Shown: positions 1 through 8,535, counted from the first letter of the stretch. The stretch: 35,983 bases of DNA from Bacteroidota bacterium (GCA_024244665.1 JAAEOI010000597.1:1-35983); one strand, 5' to 3'. Numbers and translations: made by a program. Notes: generated by a model from the sequence alone, not told the origin.

Positions 1-87
1 ACACTTGCCGACGGCCCCTATCTCCTGGAGCTCTCCAACAGCCGTGGCACTTACCAGGAGCGTATTGTAAAGGTATCGGCCAACTGA
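1..87 (+). CDS. C-terminal end of a secreted protein, probable T9SS type A sorting tail (partial)
   Basis: Reading frame 1 is open from the window edge to TGA at 85-87 and gives 28 residues. The pattern is Leu-x-x-Gly-x-Tyr-Leu-Leu-x-Leu, then a Gly turn, then Arg-Ile-Val-Lys-Val near the end. This is the typical shape of the C-terminal sorting domain that directs Bacteroidota proteins through the type IX secretion system to the cell surface. The catalytic or binding part lies outside the window, so the protein's function is unknown. The tail assignment rests on about 28 residues and is moderate. The next gene starts 55 bases downstream on the same strand. Confidence 0.6.
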   Translation, partial: TLADGPYLLELSNSRGTYQERIVKVSAN

Positions 88-142
88 GGGGTTTCGGCAT
101 TATCCTTGCTGTAGGTAAAGGGAACCATAAAACCCCATTACC

Positions 143-826
143 ATGAAACCTAAAAAAACAGAAAAGGCCAGCCTTGAGAACAAGCGGGGTACCAATTTTA
201 TTATAGGTCTGATTGTCACGCTCTCACTGATCCTGATCAGTTTCGAATGGAACAGTACAGTTGATGTTGAATCTGATTTGAGCCGGTCAGTGGAGATAGA
301 TATTACTGAAGAGATCATCGATATCATTCCCAGGGAAAAACCCAAGCCTCCCCCCAAGGAATTACCTCCAGTCATGGAAGTTATTAAGATCGTTGATGAG
401 GTAGTGGAGTTCCCTCCTCTGATTTTTGATCCTGAAGGAATCCCGGGTGAAGAGTATCCACACCCTTTTCCCATAGATGATCTAGAGGATCTTCCGGATG
501 AACCCCAATATTTCTACATTGTTGAGGATATGCCTCAATTCAATGAAGGTGATCCAAACCGGGAATTTGCACGCTACATTGCCAGGAACCTTCACTACCC
601 GGAATTGCCCGCCGAGATGGGAGTCAGCGGAAAGGTGATAGTTCAGTTTGATATCGATGTGAAGGGAAACCTGGTTAACGTGATTATCTTCCGAAGTATC
701 GATCCTGCCCTTGACGCTGAAGCCCTCAGGGTTGTTAAAACTTCACCCGGATGGACACCTGGAAAACAGCGCGGGAAAGCGGTCAGGGTACGCTACTTAT
801 TCCCTATCAATTTTGTGCTTCAATAG
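143..826 (+). CDS. TonB family protein (energy transducer-like)
   Basis: The 227-residue protein has the TonB layout. A basic cytoplasmic N-terminus is followed by one membrane helix at about residues 19-35, an acidic/proline-rich periplasmic linker (Pro cluster at 63-76), and a TonB C-terminal domain at about 150-227. That domain starts at the typical Tyr-Pro-x-x-Ala/Pro region, has the Gly-x-Val-x-Val-x-Phe strand, and ends Phe-x-x-Pro-Ile-x-Phe. TonB proteins work with ExbB/ExbD to energise outer-membrane receptors. No exbB/exbD genes are in view, so this may be one of the several extra TonB paralogues common in Bacteroidota. The ATG at 143 is used because the membrane helix follows directly. 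The family is well supported; the partner receptor is unknown. Confidence 0.88.
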   Translation: MKPKKTEKASLENKRGTNFIIGLIVTLSLILISFEWNSTVDVESDLSRSVEIDITEEIIDIIPREKPKPPPKELPPVMEVIKIVDEVVEFPPLIFDPEGIPGEEYPHPFPIDDLEDLPDEPQYFYIVEDMPQFNEGDPNREFARYIARNLHYPELPAEMGVSGKVIVQFDIDVKGNLVNVIIFRSIDPALDAEALRVVKTSPGWTPGKQRGKAVRVRYLFPINFVLQ

Positions 827-970
827 GAAAATTATAATCAATCGTCATCGCACCAGGTTCAGGTTCAGTTAGTCTTTTTGTGATTCTTTATGTATAGGGT
901 GAGGCTTGCCGCTGTCAGGTAAAAAATTTGTATCATTGAGAATCAAATTCGAACTCAAACCAACTGAATC

Positions 971-3574
971 ATGAACCTGAAAGCGATCATCATTCATGCC
1001 CTGCTATTACTGATTGTTTCCTGCGGAACGGGTCCGAAATACCCATACCAGAATACGAAACTCGACTTCGAAGAACGGGCCGAAGATCTGGTATCCCGGA
1101 TGACCCTGGAGGAGAAGGTAAGTCAGCTTACCCACTACGCAGGTGAGGTTGAGCACCTTGGCATTCCTAAATACAACTGGTGGAATGAGTGCCTGCATGG
1201 TGTGGCCAGGGCAGGGAAGGCAACCGTGTTTCCACAGTCCATCGGAATGGCAGCCACCTTTGACCGGGATATGATGTTCAGGATGGCTGATGTGACTTCG
1301 GATGAGGCCAGGGCAAAGTACCACGATTTCGAGGCCAGGGATAAAAGGGGGATGTACCAGGGGCTCACCTTCTGGTCGCCCAATATCAATATTTTCAGGG
1401 ATCCCAGGTGGGGACGGGGACATGAAACCTATGGGGAGGATCCATATCTTTCCGGCGAAATGGGTGTTCAGTTTATCAAGGGATTGCAGGGAGATGATCC
1501 ACGCTACCTGAAGGTTGTTGCCACTTCCAAGCACTATGTGGTTCACAGTGGCCCGGAACCCATCAGGCACTCATTTGATGCGGTAATCGGTGAAAGTGAT
1601 TTCAGGAATACCTATTTGCCGGCCTTTAAGAAAACCGTTGAGGTGGGTCATGTGTACTCGGTAATGTGTGCCTACAACAGGTATATGGGAGAACCCTGCT
1701 GTGGCAGTATCCCACTCCAGGAGGAGTTGCTCCGGGGAGAGTTGGGATTTGAAGGTTATATTGTGTCAGACTGTGGTGCAATCAGCGATTTCCATACCGG
1801 TCACAACGTGGTGGAGACTTCTGAGCAGGCTGCTGCCATGGGAGTTTTGTCCGGAACAGACCTGAATTGTGGACAGCAATACCCCTCTCTGGTGAAGGCA
1901 GTAGAGCAGGGACTCATCATGGAATCTGAGGTGGATGTGGTTGTGAAGAGGCTGATGCTGGCCAGGATGAAACTGGGAATGTTTGATCCCGACGAGATGG
2001 TTCCATGGTCGGGTATCCCCCTGGAAGAGGTTGCAGGAGAGGCTCACAAAAAAGTGGCTGCCGATATGGCCAGGAAAACAATGGTCTTGCTGAAGAACGA
2101 TGGGGAGTCCCTTCCTTTGAGGAAGGATATTTCCAAAGTTGCTGTCATCGGTCCCAATGCCGACAATGTGGATGTCCAGTACGGGAATTACAACGGCTCC
2201 CCGGTGGAGCCGGTTAGCGTATATGACGGAATCAGTGCCAAACTGGGAGATCAGACAGAGGTAAGGTTTGCCCTTGGTACATCTCATCATGATGGATTGC
2301 CCTACCTGGTTTCTGTACCTGAGGGTCTCTTTTTTACCGATGCGGAGGGAAGCACTCCCGGCTTGAATACAAGTTTTTATGCAAACCTGAATGCGATGGG
2401 CGATCCGGTGTTGAAGCGGACAGATGCACTGGTGGATTACTACTGGTGGGATGGAGAGCCTCCCGTGGAGGGAGTTGAGGATGACAACTACTCGGTGACC
2501 TGGTCAGGGTACCTGATCCCCCGCACAAGCGGAAAGCATGCCATCGGGGTGGAAGGGAAGTATTTCCGTTTCATCTTTGAAGGCGATACTCTGCTTCGCA
2601 TGGAAAACATTCACCATCCCAATAAGACCTATCGCTGGCTTGATCTTGAAGCCGGGAAGAGTTACAGAGTAGAGGTGGCGATGAAGGACCAGCACGGTGA
2701 TGCCCCCCTGGCAATTCACTGGGATGAGCCCAATCCCAACCGTGAAAGGGAGGCAGTCCAGGCTGCCGCGTGGTCAGACCATGTTGTACTGGTGATGGGC
2801 CTGACAGCCCGACTGGAAGGGGAGGAGATGAGGGGGCTCAAACTTGATGGTTTTGACAGGGGAGATCGTACCTCACTTGACCTGCCCGAGACCCAGCACA
2901 ACCTGATTCGAAGGATCGTTGCCACCGGCAAGCCGGTGACTCTGATACTGATGACCGGATCGGCCGTATCCATAAACTGGGAGGATCAGCATATACCTTC
3001 CATTGTGCAGGCATGGTACGGAGGAGAATCGGCCGGAAGTGCAGTGGCAGATGTACTGTTTGGTGATTACAATCCGGCAGGACGATTGCCGGTAACCTTC
3101 TACAAGTCGGTGGACGACCTTCCCGATTTTGAGAACTACGATATGGCAGGCCGGACATACCGATACTTCGAAGATGAAGTTCTCTACCCCTTCGGGCACG
3201 GACTCAGTTATTCATCCTTCACTTATAATAACCTGATCCTGGAGAGGGATGAGATCGCCCGGAATGAAGAACTGACCGTTAGTGTCGAGGTGACCAATAC
3301 GGGGCGGTATGATGGGGAGGAAGTGGTGCAGATGTATATCCGGAAACAAGGATCGGCGTTAGTAAGGCCACTGAAGGACCTGAAGGGTTTCGAACGGATC
3401 TTTATCAATAAAGGCCAGACCAGGGTTGTCACCATGATCCTTGGTCCGGACGAACTGGAAAACTACAATATTGACGCCGGTGATTACCAGGTTGAGACTG
3501 GTGAATATGAGATCCTGGTGGGGCCATCCTCTGAAGATGAAGGTCTCATTCAGACCTCACTGCTGATCAGGTAG
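971..3574 (+). CDS. Glycoside hydrolase family 3 lipoprotein with PA14 insertion (beta-xylosidase/beta-glucosidase type)
   Basis: This 867-residue protein has a lipoprotein signal with the lipobox Cys at residue 18. The GH3 N-terminal barrel spans about 40-340 and contains a Trp-Ser-Pro-Asn-Ile-Asn / Arg-Asp-Pro-Arg-Trp-Gly-Arg-Gly block, a Lys-His motif, and Ser-Asp-Cys-Gly-Ala with the expected nucleophile Asp267. The GH3 C-terminal domain is split by a PA14 domain at about 460-590. It resumes with an acidic cluster at 616-619, where the acid/base Glu is expected. A fibronectin-III-like cap lies at about 764-860. This arrangement is typical of plant-type beta-xylosidase/arabinofuranosidase-like GH3 enzymes, where PA14 can shape substrate choice. 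It would release terminal sugars from oligosaccharides at the cell envelope. No SusC/SusD pair is nearby, so the substrate is unassigned. Confidence 0.93.
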   Translation: MNLKAIIIHALLLLIVSCGTGPKYPYQNTKLDFEERAEDLVSRMTLEEKVSQLTHYAGEVEHLGIPKYNWWNECLHGVARAGKATVFPQSIGMAATFDRDMMFRMADVTSDEARAKYHDFEARDKRGMYQGLTFWSPNINIFRDPRWGRGHETYGEDPYLSGEMGVQFIKGLQGDDPRYLKVVATSKHYVVHSGPEPIRHSFDAVIGESDFRNTYLPAFKKTVEVGHVYSVMCAYNRYMGEPCCGSIPLQEELLRGELGFEGYIVSDCGAISDFHTGHNVVETSEQAAAMGVLSGTDLNCGQQYPSLVKAVEQGLIMESEVDVVVKRLMLARMKLGMFDPDEMVPWSGIPLEEVAGEAHKKVAADMARKTMVLLKNDGESLPLRKDISKVAVIGPNADNVDVQYGNYNGSPVEPVSVYDGISAKLGDQTEVRFALGTSHHDGLPYLVSVPEGLFFTDAEGSTPGLNTSFYANLNAMGDPVLKRTDALVDYYWWDGEPPVEGVEDDNYSVTWSGYLIPRTSGKHAIGVEGKYFRFIFEGDTLLRMENIHHPNKTYRWLDLEAGKSYRVEVAMKDQHGDAPLAIHWDEPNPNREREAVQAAAWSDHVVLVMGLTARLEGEEMRGLKLDGFDRGDRTSLDLPETQHNLIRRIVATGKPVTLILMTGSAVSINWEDQHIPSIVQAWYGGESAGSAVADVLFGDYNPAGRLPVTFYKSVDDLPDFENYDMAGRTYRYFEDEVLYPFGHGLSYSSFTYNNLILERDEIARNEELTVSVEVTNTGRYDGEEVVQMYIRKQGSALVRPLKDLKGFERIFINKGQTRVVTMILGPDELENYNIDAGDYQVETGEYEILVGPSSEDEGLIQTSLLIR

Positions 3575-3730
3575 GGTCTGCCGGGCTCCCTGCGAATAGC
3601 ACCAAATGGTAGCTTTACACTGAGTCCTTCGCACCTCGCTCCTTCACTATTTCAAAAATAGGTGGAAAGTCAGCTCATCTCTTTTTCTCATGACCGTGGC
3701 ATTGGTCGAAACCCCTTTTAAAATAATAAC

Positions 3731-3738
3731 TACTTTTG
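3731..3738 (+). promoter_or_regulatory. Bacteroidota-type -7 promoter box for the glycosyltransferase gene
   Basis: TACTTTTG matches the Bacteroidota TAnnTTTG -7 consensus exactly. It ends only 6 bases before the ATG at 3745, so transcription would begin at or within a few bases of the start codon. It also contains the TTG at 3736 that could otherwise be read as an earlier start, which argues for the ATG. I do not see a well-spaced -33 TTTG. Confidence 0.5.
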
Positions 3739-3744
3739 TCATCC

Positions 3745-5412
3745 ATGAAACGCCCACGGATACACCCTCCTGGCAGAACTTTGCTGGTATATGCTGCAGT
3801 GTTGGTCATCACCACACTGGTCATGCTTCCATTCCTGGGATCGGTTCACCTGTTTGACAGCGATGAGGTAAATTATGCTGAATCGGCCAGGGAGATGATC
3901 CTGACCGGTGATTACATGAATGTACAGATTGATTTTCAGCCCTTTCCGGAAAAACCCCCACTGTTTTTCTGGTTACAAGTGGCATCCATGAAGGTTTTCG
4001 GAATCAATGAACTGGCAGCAAGATTTCCCAATTTCATCTGTGGAATTGTGACCTTGATGTTGCTCTATTTCTTTGGAAAAAAGATATACGGTCACCGATT
4101 CGGTATTCTCTGGATCCTCTCTTTCGGGGCAGCAATTTTGCCCTTCTTCTTCTTTAAATCGGGAATTATTGATCCCTGGTTCAACCTTTTTCTATTCCTG
4201 GGATTAGCCCTGTTTGTGTTTTACCTGGATCCCGGGAGGAGGGATGCAAGGATGAAGAATGTGGCTCTTTCTGCATTTTTCCTGGGTCTTGCAGTGCTGA
4301 CCAAAGGACCTGTGGCTATCCTGATCTTTGTGGTCTGTCTCATAATTTTTTTGATGCTGAAACGCTTTGTACTTAAGGTTTCTTTCAGGGAGGCTGCTCT
4401 GTTTTCAACCATACTTGTAGTGGTGGGAGGATCGTGGTACTTTCACCAACTCTTCAGCGGGAACGGCTATGTGCTCCGTGATTTCATCCAGTACCATCTG
4501 AAGATTCTCTCCCAGGAGAAATCAGGGCACGGTGGTTTTTTTGGTTATCACCTGGTGGTCCTGTTACTTGGAGTATTCCCCGCCTCAGTCATCTCAATGA
4601 AAAGCATCACGAAGAAATCAGAAGTTACTGATCTTCAGCGCCTCTTCAAACAGTGGATGTACATTATGATTGTGGTGGTTATCGTTCTATACTCCATTGC
4701 AAGGACAAAATTGTTGCATTACAGCTCACTGGCCTATTTCCCAATGACTTTCCTTGCAGCCTGGGTATGGGATAAGTGGTCGGCCCGGAAGATCGAGATC
4801 GGCACCTGGCAGGTGATGCTTATTTTCCTGATTGCCCTCCTCTATTCCGCTGCTGCCATTCTTTTTCCGCTGCTGGCCAATCAAAAGGAGTGGCTCTCCA
4901 CAAAGGAACTCTCTTTTATCAATAATTTTACAAGGGAAGCCCTGGAGAGGAATGTGCACTGGAGCGGGTACGAATGGCTTGTGGGCCTTTTCCTTATACT
5001 TGGTGTGACCGTTTCATTGATACAGATACTTCGCCGAAATACAAGGGGAATGCTTATCCTTCACATTGTTGTGCTACTGTTTGTTACATCATCTGTCTAC
5101 CTTTTTACCGGGAGGATTGAAGGATATACCCAACGGGTAGCTATCAAGTTTTACAAAGGGCTGAAGGGTCAGGAGGTTTATGTTCAACCCCTCGGTTTCA
5201 AAAGCTATTCTCACCTTTTCTATTATGACAAACAGCCTGGAGAGCCACGGCTTTCGGTAAAGGAGATGATGGAAAATGAGCTGGACCGTGATGCCTATTT
5301 TGTGATCAGAAAGGATGAGAAAGATGTCTTCCTTGAGAGATATCCCAAACTGGAGGTAATTTTTGAAAAGGACGGCTTCGTATTTGCCATAAAGCGGGCC
5401 TTAACAAATTAA
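3745..5412 (+). CDS. ArnT/PMT-like membrane glycosyltransferase (GT39/GT83 type)
   Basis: The product has 555 residues and about ten or more hydrophobic helices. Near the N-terminus, in the first periplasmic loop, is an Asp-Ser-Asp-Glu-Val-x-Tyr-Ala-Glu motif (Asp40, Glu41). This corresponds to the catalytic acidic motif of ArnT and protein mannosyltransferases. A second acidic site is in the Gly-Ile-Ile-Asp-Pro segment, and a Lys-Gly-Pro motif follows a helix, as in ArnT relatives. Such enzymes move a sugar from a polyprenyl-phosphate donor to lipid A, protein or another envelope acceptor. The acceptor cannot be read from sequence. The ATG at 3745 is preferred over an in-frame TTG at 3736 because that TTG lies inside the promoter box. 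The stop codon directly abuts a heptamer repeat array. Confidence 0.85.
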   Translation: MKRPRIHPPGRTLLVYAAVLVITTLVMLPFLGSVHLFDSDEVNYAESAREMILTGDYMNVQIDFQPFPEKPPLFFWLQVASMKVFGINELAARFPNFICGIVTLMLLYFFGKKIYGHRFGILWILSFGAAILPFFFFKSGIIDPWFNLFLFLGLALFVFYLDPGRRDARMKNVALSAFFLGLAVLTKGPVAILIFVVCLIIFLMLKRFVLKVSFREAALFSTILVVVGGSWYFHQLFSGNGYVLRDFIQYHLKILSQEKSGHGGFFGYHLVVLLLGVFPASVISMKSITKKSEVTDLQRLFKQWMYIMIVVVIVLYSIARTKLLHYSSLAYFPMTFLAAWVWDKWSARKIEIGTWQVMLIFLIALLYSAAAILFPLLANQKEWLSTKELSFINNFTREALERNVHWSGYEWLVGLFLILGVTVSLIQILRRNTRGMLILHIVVLLFVTSSVYLFTGRIEGYTQRVAIKFYKGLKGQEVYVQPLGFKSYSHLFYYDKQPGEPRLSVKEMMENELDRDAYFVIRKDEKDVFLERYPKLEVIFEKDGFVFAIKRALTN

Positions 5413-5413
5413 G

Positions 5414-5525
5414 TACTCAGGACTCAGGACTCAGGACTCAGTACTCAGTGCTCAGTACTCAGTGCTCAGTACTCAGTGCTCAGTACTCAGAACTCAGTAC
5501 TCAGTGCTCAGTAGTCAGTACTCAG
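5414..5525. repeat. Sixteen-copy heptamer tandem array (xxCTCAG)
   Basis: Sixteen uninterrupted 7-base units end in CTCAG, except one TCAG variant at 5512-5518. In order, the leading dinucleotides are TA, GA, GA, GA, TA, TG, TA, TG, TA, TG, TA, AA, TA, TG, TA (the variant unit TAGTCAG) and TA. The middle part alternates TACTCAG with TGCTCAG and so has a 14-base higher-order period. The array begins one base after the glycosyltransferase stop. It runs through the stop codon (5522-5524) of the convergent oxidoreductase gene, so it makes up the whole intergenic region. No spacers, coding potential or clear terminator hairpin are visible. Its length in exact multiples of seven is notable. Confidence 0.95.
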
Positions 5526-6565
5526 TGGGACAGTGAAACGACTCTTTTCTCCCTGCTGCTTTGGTAGGCGGCTTCGATGATGCGGATCACATCCCGGGCC
5601 TCTTCAGGAAGTACAGCAAGGGCCTTATTCTCTCTGATGGCACCAAAGAGGTTGTCGTAAAATGCCAGGTAGTTCCCGGACAGGGTAGGATATACACCCT
5701 CCGAGAATTCACCGTTCTCCATGGCATTCAGCTTACCCCATTGCGATTCCGGTTCTTTTCCCCATTCCTCAGTTCCCGGAATTGCCCCTGTTTTCATCTC
5801 CGCTTCCTGTGGGTCGATACCCCATTTAAGATAGCTGCCGGTGGTGCCGTGAAGGATGAACCTGGGGCCCGGTTCCCTCACCAGGTAGCTGCTCCTTACC
5901 ATACATTTGAAAGCAGGGTAGTGCAGTAACAGGTCGTAACTGTCGTCGGTGAGGGCTCCGTCCCTCAGCATCCTGCTTTCGCAATATAAATGTTCCGGCA
6001 TCCCGAAAAGGTGGAGTGTCTGGTCCACCAGGTGTGAACCCAGGTTGTACAGGGTTCCTGTTCCGGTGGAACGATCCTTCCATGAGTCCTGGATTTCGGT
6101 CCGGTAGCGGTCAAAGTGCGACTCAAAATCCACCAGTCTGCCCAGCTTCCCGGTCCGTATAATCTCCTTTACGGTCAGGAAATCTCCATCCCACCTCCTG
6201 TTCTGAAACACGGTGAGCAGGACCCCTTTTTTCTTTGCAAGTGCGATGAGCTCACCGGCATGTTCCGTTTTGAGGGTAAAGGGTTTCTCCACCACCACAT
6301 GCTTCCCTGCCCTGATGGCCCTTCCGGCCATGTCATGGTGAAGGTGGTCGGGTGTGTTAACCACCACCAGCTCAATTTCAGGATCTTCAAGGATGGCATC
6401 AAAGGATCTTACAATCTCAGCGCCCGGGTGTTTTCCGGCTGACACATCTCTTCTTCTCTCAAGAATCTTTGTAATTGTAAATCCGGGATGCACCCGGAGA
6501 AGTGGTCCGTGGAAAACCAGGCCTGACATTCCATATGAGCAAAGGGCTGTTTTAATCAATTTCAT
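5522..6565 (-). CDS. Gfo/Idh/MocA family NAD(P)-dependent oxidoreductase (scyllo-inositol dehydrogenase-like)
   Basis: The 347-residue protein has no signal peptide and is probably cytosolic. An N-terminal Rossmann fold begins with a Gly-Met-Ser-Gly-x-Val-Phe-His-Gly loop at residues 12-20. The family Glu-Lys-Pro motif is at 93-95, and a conserved Gln-Asn-Arg-Arg-Trp-Asp block is at 121-126. These last two, with the Val-Phe-His loop, resemble the B. subtilis IolW/YvaA and E. coli YdgJ group, which oxidise or reduce inositols and related polyols with NADP(H). The substrate remains a guess. The stop codon lies inside the heptamer array. The gene is divergent from the Tat-exported homologue at 6701 across a 135-base gap holding repeat elements. 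Confidence 0.88.
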   Translation of the reverse strand: MKLIKTALCSYGMSGLVFHGPLLRVHPGFTITKILERRRDVSAGKHPGAEIVRSFDAILEDPEIELVVVNTPDHLHHDMAGRAIRAGKHVVVEKPFTLKTEHAGELIALAKKKGVLLTVFQNRRWDGDFLTVKEIIRTGKLGRLVDFESHFDRYRTEIQDSWKDRSTGTGTLYNLGSHLVDQTLHLFGMPEHLYCESRMLRDGALTDDSYDLLLHYPAFKCMVRSSYLVREPGPRFILHGTTGSYLKWGIDPQEAEMKTGAIPGTEEWGKEPESQWGKLNAMENGEFSEGVYPTLSGNYLAFYDNLFGAIRENKALAVLPEEARDVIRIIEAAYQSSREKRVVSLSH

Positions 6566-6610
6566 GAGCGTTCAAGCTTTCTGCCAAATTAGACAAAAAC
6601 ATCCATCTGT

Positions 6611-6650
6611 AAAAGTGAAGTCCGGTCAGAAAAGTGAAGTGCTTTTGACC
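6611..6650. promoter_or_regulatory. Direct and inverted repeats between divergent oxidoreductase genes (possible operator)
   Basis: The 11-mer AAAAGTGAAGT occurs at 6611-6621 and again at 6630-6640, 19 bases apart start to start. Overlapping the second copy, GGTCAGAAAAG (6624-6634) and CTTTTGACC (6642-6650) form an imperfect inverted repeat with a two-base bulge. The position between two divergently transcribed genes suits a shared regulator site. No regulator gene is adjacent, so the role is inferred only. Confidence 0.35.
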
Positions 6651-6700
6651 AGGGGAAAGGCTTTGAATAAACAAAAAAAGTTCGCAACTTCACAGCCGAT

Positions 6701-7945
6701 ATGGAAAGCAACAGAAGAGATTTTATAAAGGCATTTTCCACCATGGCTGCGGCAGGGATGTTTGCCTCGGGGATGCCCTGGTTAAAGGAGTTAAGTGCAC
6801 AGGAGAACCTGCAAAATGTAAAAATCGGGGTTATCGGGGTAGGTTCCCGTGGACTCTATCAGGTTCAGCAGCTTCTAATGATTGAGGGAGCTGTGATTAC
6901 CTGTTTTTGCGATGATTACCAGCCCCATTTTGACAGGGCGCAGCAGCTGTTAGGCCCTGATGCCAGGGGCTACAAGGATTACAGGGAGATGCTTTCTGCC
7001 GAACAGGTGGATGCTATTGTGATTGCCACTCCGCTTCATGAACACATGAGGATGACTGTGGATTCGCTGGATGCAGGGAATCATGTATTCTGCGAGAAAG
7101 CCATGGCCATGGATTATGAACAGTGTAATAATATGGTCCTTGCCAGGGAGCAGAACAACAAGATACTTTATATAGGCCACCAGAGAATATTCAATCCAAG
7201 GACCCTGCAGGCGGTGAAGGAGATCGAGGAGGGAGGTATTGGAGATGTGACCCAGATCAGGGCGTGCTGGCACAGAAATAGCGACTGGAGAAGGCCTGTG
7301 CCCTCACCTGAACTGGAGCGGAAGATAAACTGGCGCATGTACCATGAATACTCCCGGGGACTGATGACCGAACTGGCCAGTCACCACCTCCAGGTGACCA
7401 ACTGGGTACTTAAGGACAGGCCCGATTATGTGATGGGTTCGGGCAGCATTAACCACTGGAAGGATGGCAGGGAGGTATATGATAATGTTCACCTGGTCTA
7501 CCATTATCCTTCGGACACACATGTGATGTATGATTCCCTGATCAGCAACAAGAAATACGGAATGGAGATACAGGCACAGGGTCCCCTGGGGACCATTGAG
7601 ATGGAGACCGGCTACAGGTATTCGGAACAACCCACACCGGCGGCAGGAATTCTCCAGTTGATCAACAATATTGAACATAAGGTATTTGACGCCATTCCAA
7701 TCGGGGGGGCCAGCTGGGTACCTGAAGATCCGTCGGAGGACAAAGGTACCTACCTCCTCGACCGGATCCTGAAAACCGATGGATCGGATGTTCAGATGGA
7801 GTCTTTTGTGACAGATGTGAGGAATAACCGTATTGATCCCTGGATCACCAAGCAGGGCTTCGACTCCAGTATCGCCACCCTCATGGGATTTGAGGCAATG
7901 ATGAATCATAAGATTGAAACCTGGCCTGAGGGACTGGCCATTTAA
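6701..7945 (+). CDS. Tat-exported Gfo/Idh/MocA family oxidoreductase
   Basis: The 414-residue protein opens with a twin-arginine signal (Arg5-Arg6 in an Arg-Arg-Asp-Phe-Ile-Lys context) and a hydrophobic stretch. It should therefore be folded with its cofactor and exported to the periplasm. The Rossmann glycines are in Gly43-x-x-Gly46-x-Gly48-Ser-Arg-Gly, and the family Glu-Lys motif is at 132-133. Exported members of this family in Bacteroidota include GH109-type glycosidases, which use bound NAD in a redox-assisted cleavage, and periplasmic sugar oxidoreductases. Sequence alone does not separate these. A small membrane protein follows 13 bases downstream and may be co-transcribed. The ATG at 6701 is chosen because the Tat motif follows at once. 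Confidence 0.88.
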   Translation: MESNRRDFIKAFSTMAAAGMFASGMPWLKELSAQENLQNVKIGVIGVGSRGLYQVQQLLMIEGAVITCFCDDYQPHFDRAQQLLGPDARGYKDYREMLSAEQVDAIVIATPLHEHMRMTVDSLDAGNHVFCEKAMAMDYEQCNNMVLAREQNNKILYIGHQRIFNPRTLQAVKEIEEGGIGDVTQIRACWHRNSDWRRPVPSPELERKINWRMYHEYSRGLMTELASHHLQVTNWVLKDRPDYVMGSGSINHWKDGREVYDNVHLVYHYPSDTHVMYDSLISNKKYGMEIQAQGPLGTIEMETGYRYSEQPTPAAGILQLINNIEHKVFDAIPIGGASWVPEDPSEDKGTYLLDRILKTDGSDVQMESFVTDVRNNRIDPWITKQGFDSSIATLMGFEAMMNHKIETWPEGLAI

Positions 7946-7958
7946 CACCGATCAGAGC

Positions 7959-8201
7959 ATGTTCAGAGATACCACCATAACTTCTGCTTCAAAGCGAAAA
8001 GAGCTGATCATCTTTCTCTCCAGTTTTATCGGGGCATACATATTGAATGTAATTGGAATTATCCAGCATAAATCCCCTGCCAGAGAGCTGTTTACCCAGC
8101 TTCATGTGGTGCTCCTGGTTGCACTCGTCATATATGGGGTGGTAATCGTACTGAGGGTCTTATACTATCTTGTATCCCGTTTGTGGATCCGGAAACAGTA
8201 A
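7959..8201 (+). CDS. Small two-helix inner membrane protein, unknown function
   Basis: The product has 80 residues and two hydrophobic helices, at about 13-35 and 49-74. They are joined by a short loop containing Lys-Ser-Pro-Ala-Arg-Glu. The ATG at 7959 is preferred over an in-frame ATG at 7914, which would overlap the oxidoreductase gene by 32 bases. The gene follows that oxidoreductase closely and is probably in the same transcript. I do not recognise a named family. The even helix composition and basic flanks support a real membrane protein. A role as membrane partner of the exported oxidoreductase is possible but unproven. Confidence 0.65.
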   Translation: MFRDTTITSASKRKELIIFLSSFIGAYILNVIGIIQHKSPARELFTQLHVVLLVALVIYGVVIVLRVLYYLVSRLWIRKQ

Positions 8202-8244
8202 TCCATGCCGGGAACAATCGCGGAGCCCGGGATACAACTATCAT

Positions 8245-8535
8245 TTGCAGGATACTGAACTGAACCATGATGGTATTATTTCTGTATCCTTCAATGATAC
8301 CGTCAGCCACACCGCCAACGGGCTCTCTTCCGGCGATTGCGGGGCGCTGGTCTCCTTCGGGGATACACTTTTCATGTTCACTATGAACTGGGTAAATCAG
8401 AGTAGTTCCGTATTTGTGATTCCCCAAAATCCGGGTCATTATCACCCTTCCCCTGTTAATACTTTCCAGGCCCACGGGGAGGGAGTCTGCTATGATCCAG
8501 AGGAAACCTGTGGATTTCCACCGAGAAAAGCCTGA
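8245..8535 (+). other. Weak open frame or gene remnant in an otherwise unexplained 420-base stretch
   Basis: The 8202-8621 region has no confident gene. One frame stays open to TGA at 8533-8535. From TTG at 8245 it gives 96 residues with a plausible Gly-Asp-Cys-Gly-Ala segment and a hydrophobic segment. There is no in-frame ATG before the middle of the frame, and no family is recognisable. Its stop codon sits inside the 5' arm of the terminator at 8527-8551, which is how real genes often end. It could be a decayed gene, a short TTG-started gene, or chance. Coding status is unresolved. Confidence 0.25.

Noticed and set aside
3647..3661. CTATTT/AAATAG hairpin after the GH3 gene as terminator
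   Set aside because: The stem is six weak pairs and there is no T-tract.
3736..3744. TTG start for the glycosyltransferase
   Set aside because: The TTG is inside the -7 promoter box, so it would not be transcribed.
5414..5525. CRISPR-like repeat array
   Set aside because: The unit is only 7 bases with no spacers and no cas genes are in the window.
6354..6728. A 124-codon plus-strand frame across the divergent oxidoreductase promoters
   Set aside because: It overlaps two well-supported genes and has no recognisable family features.
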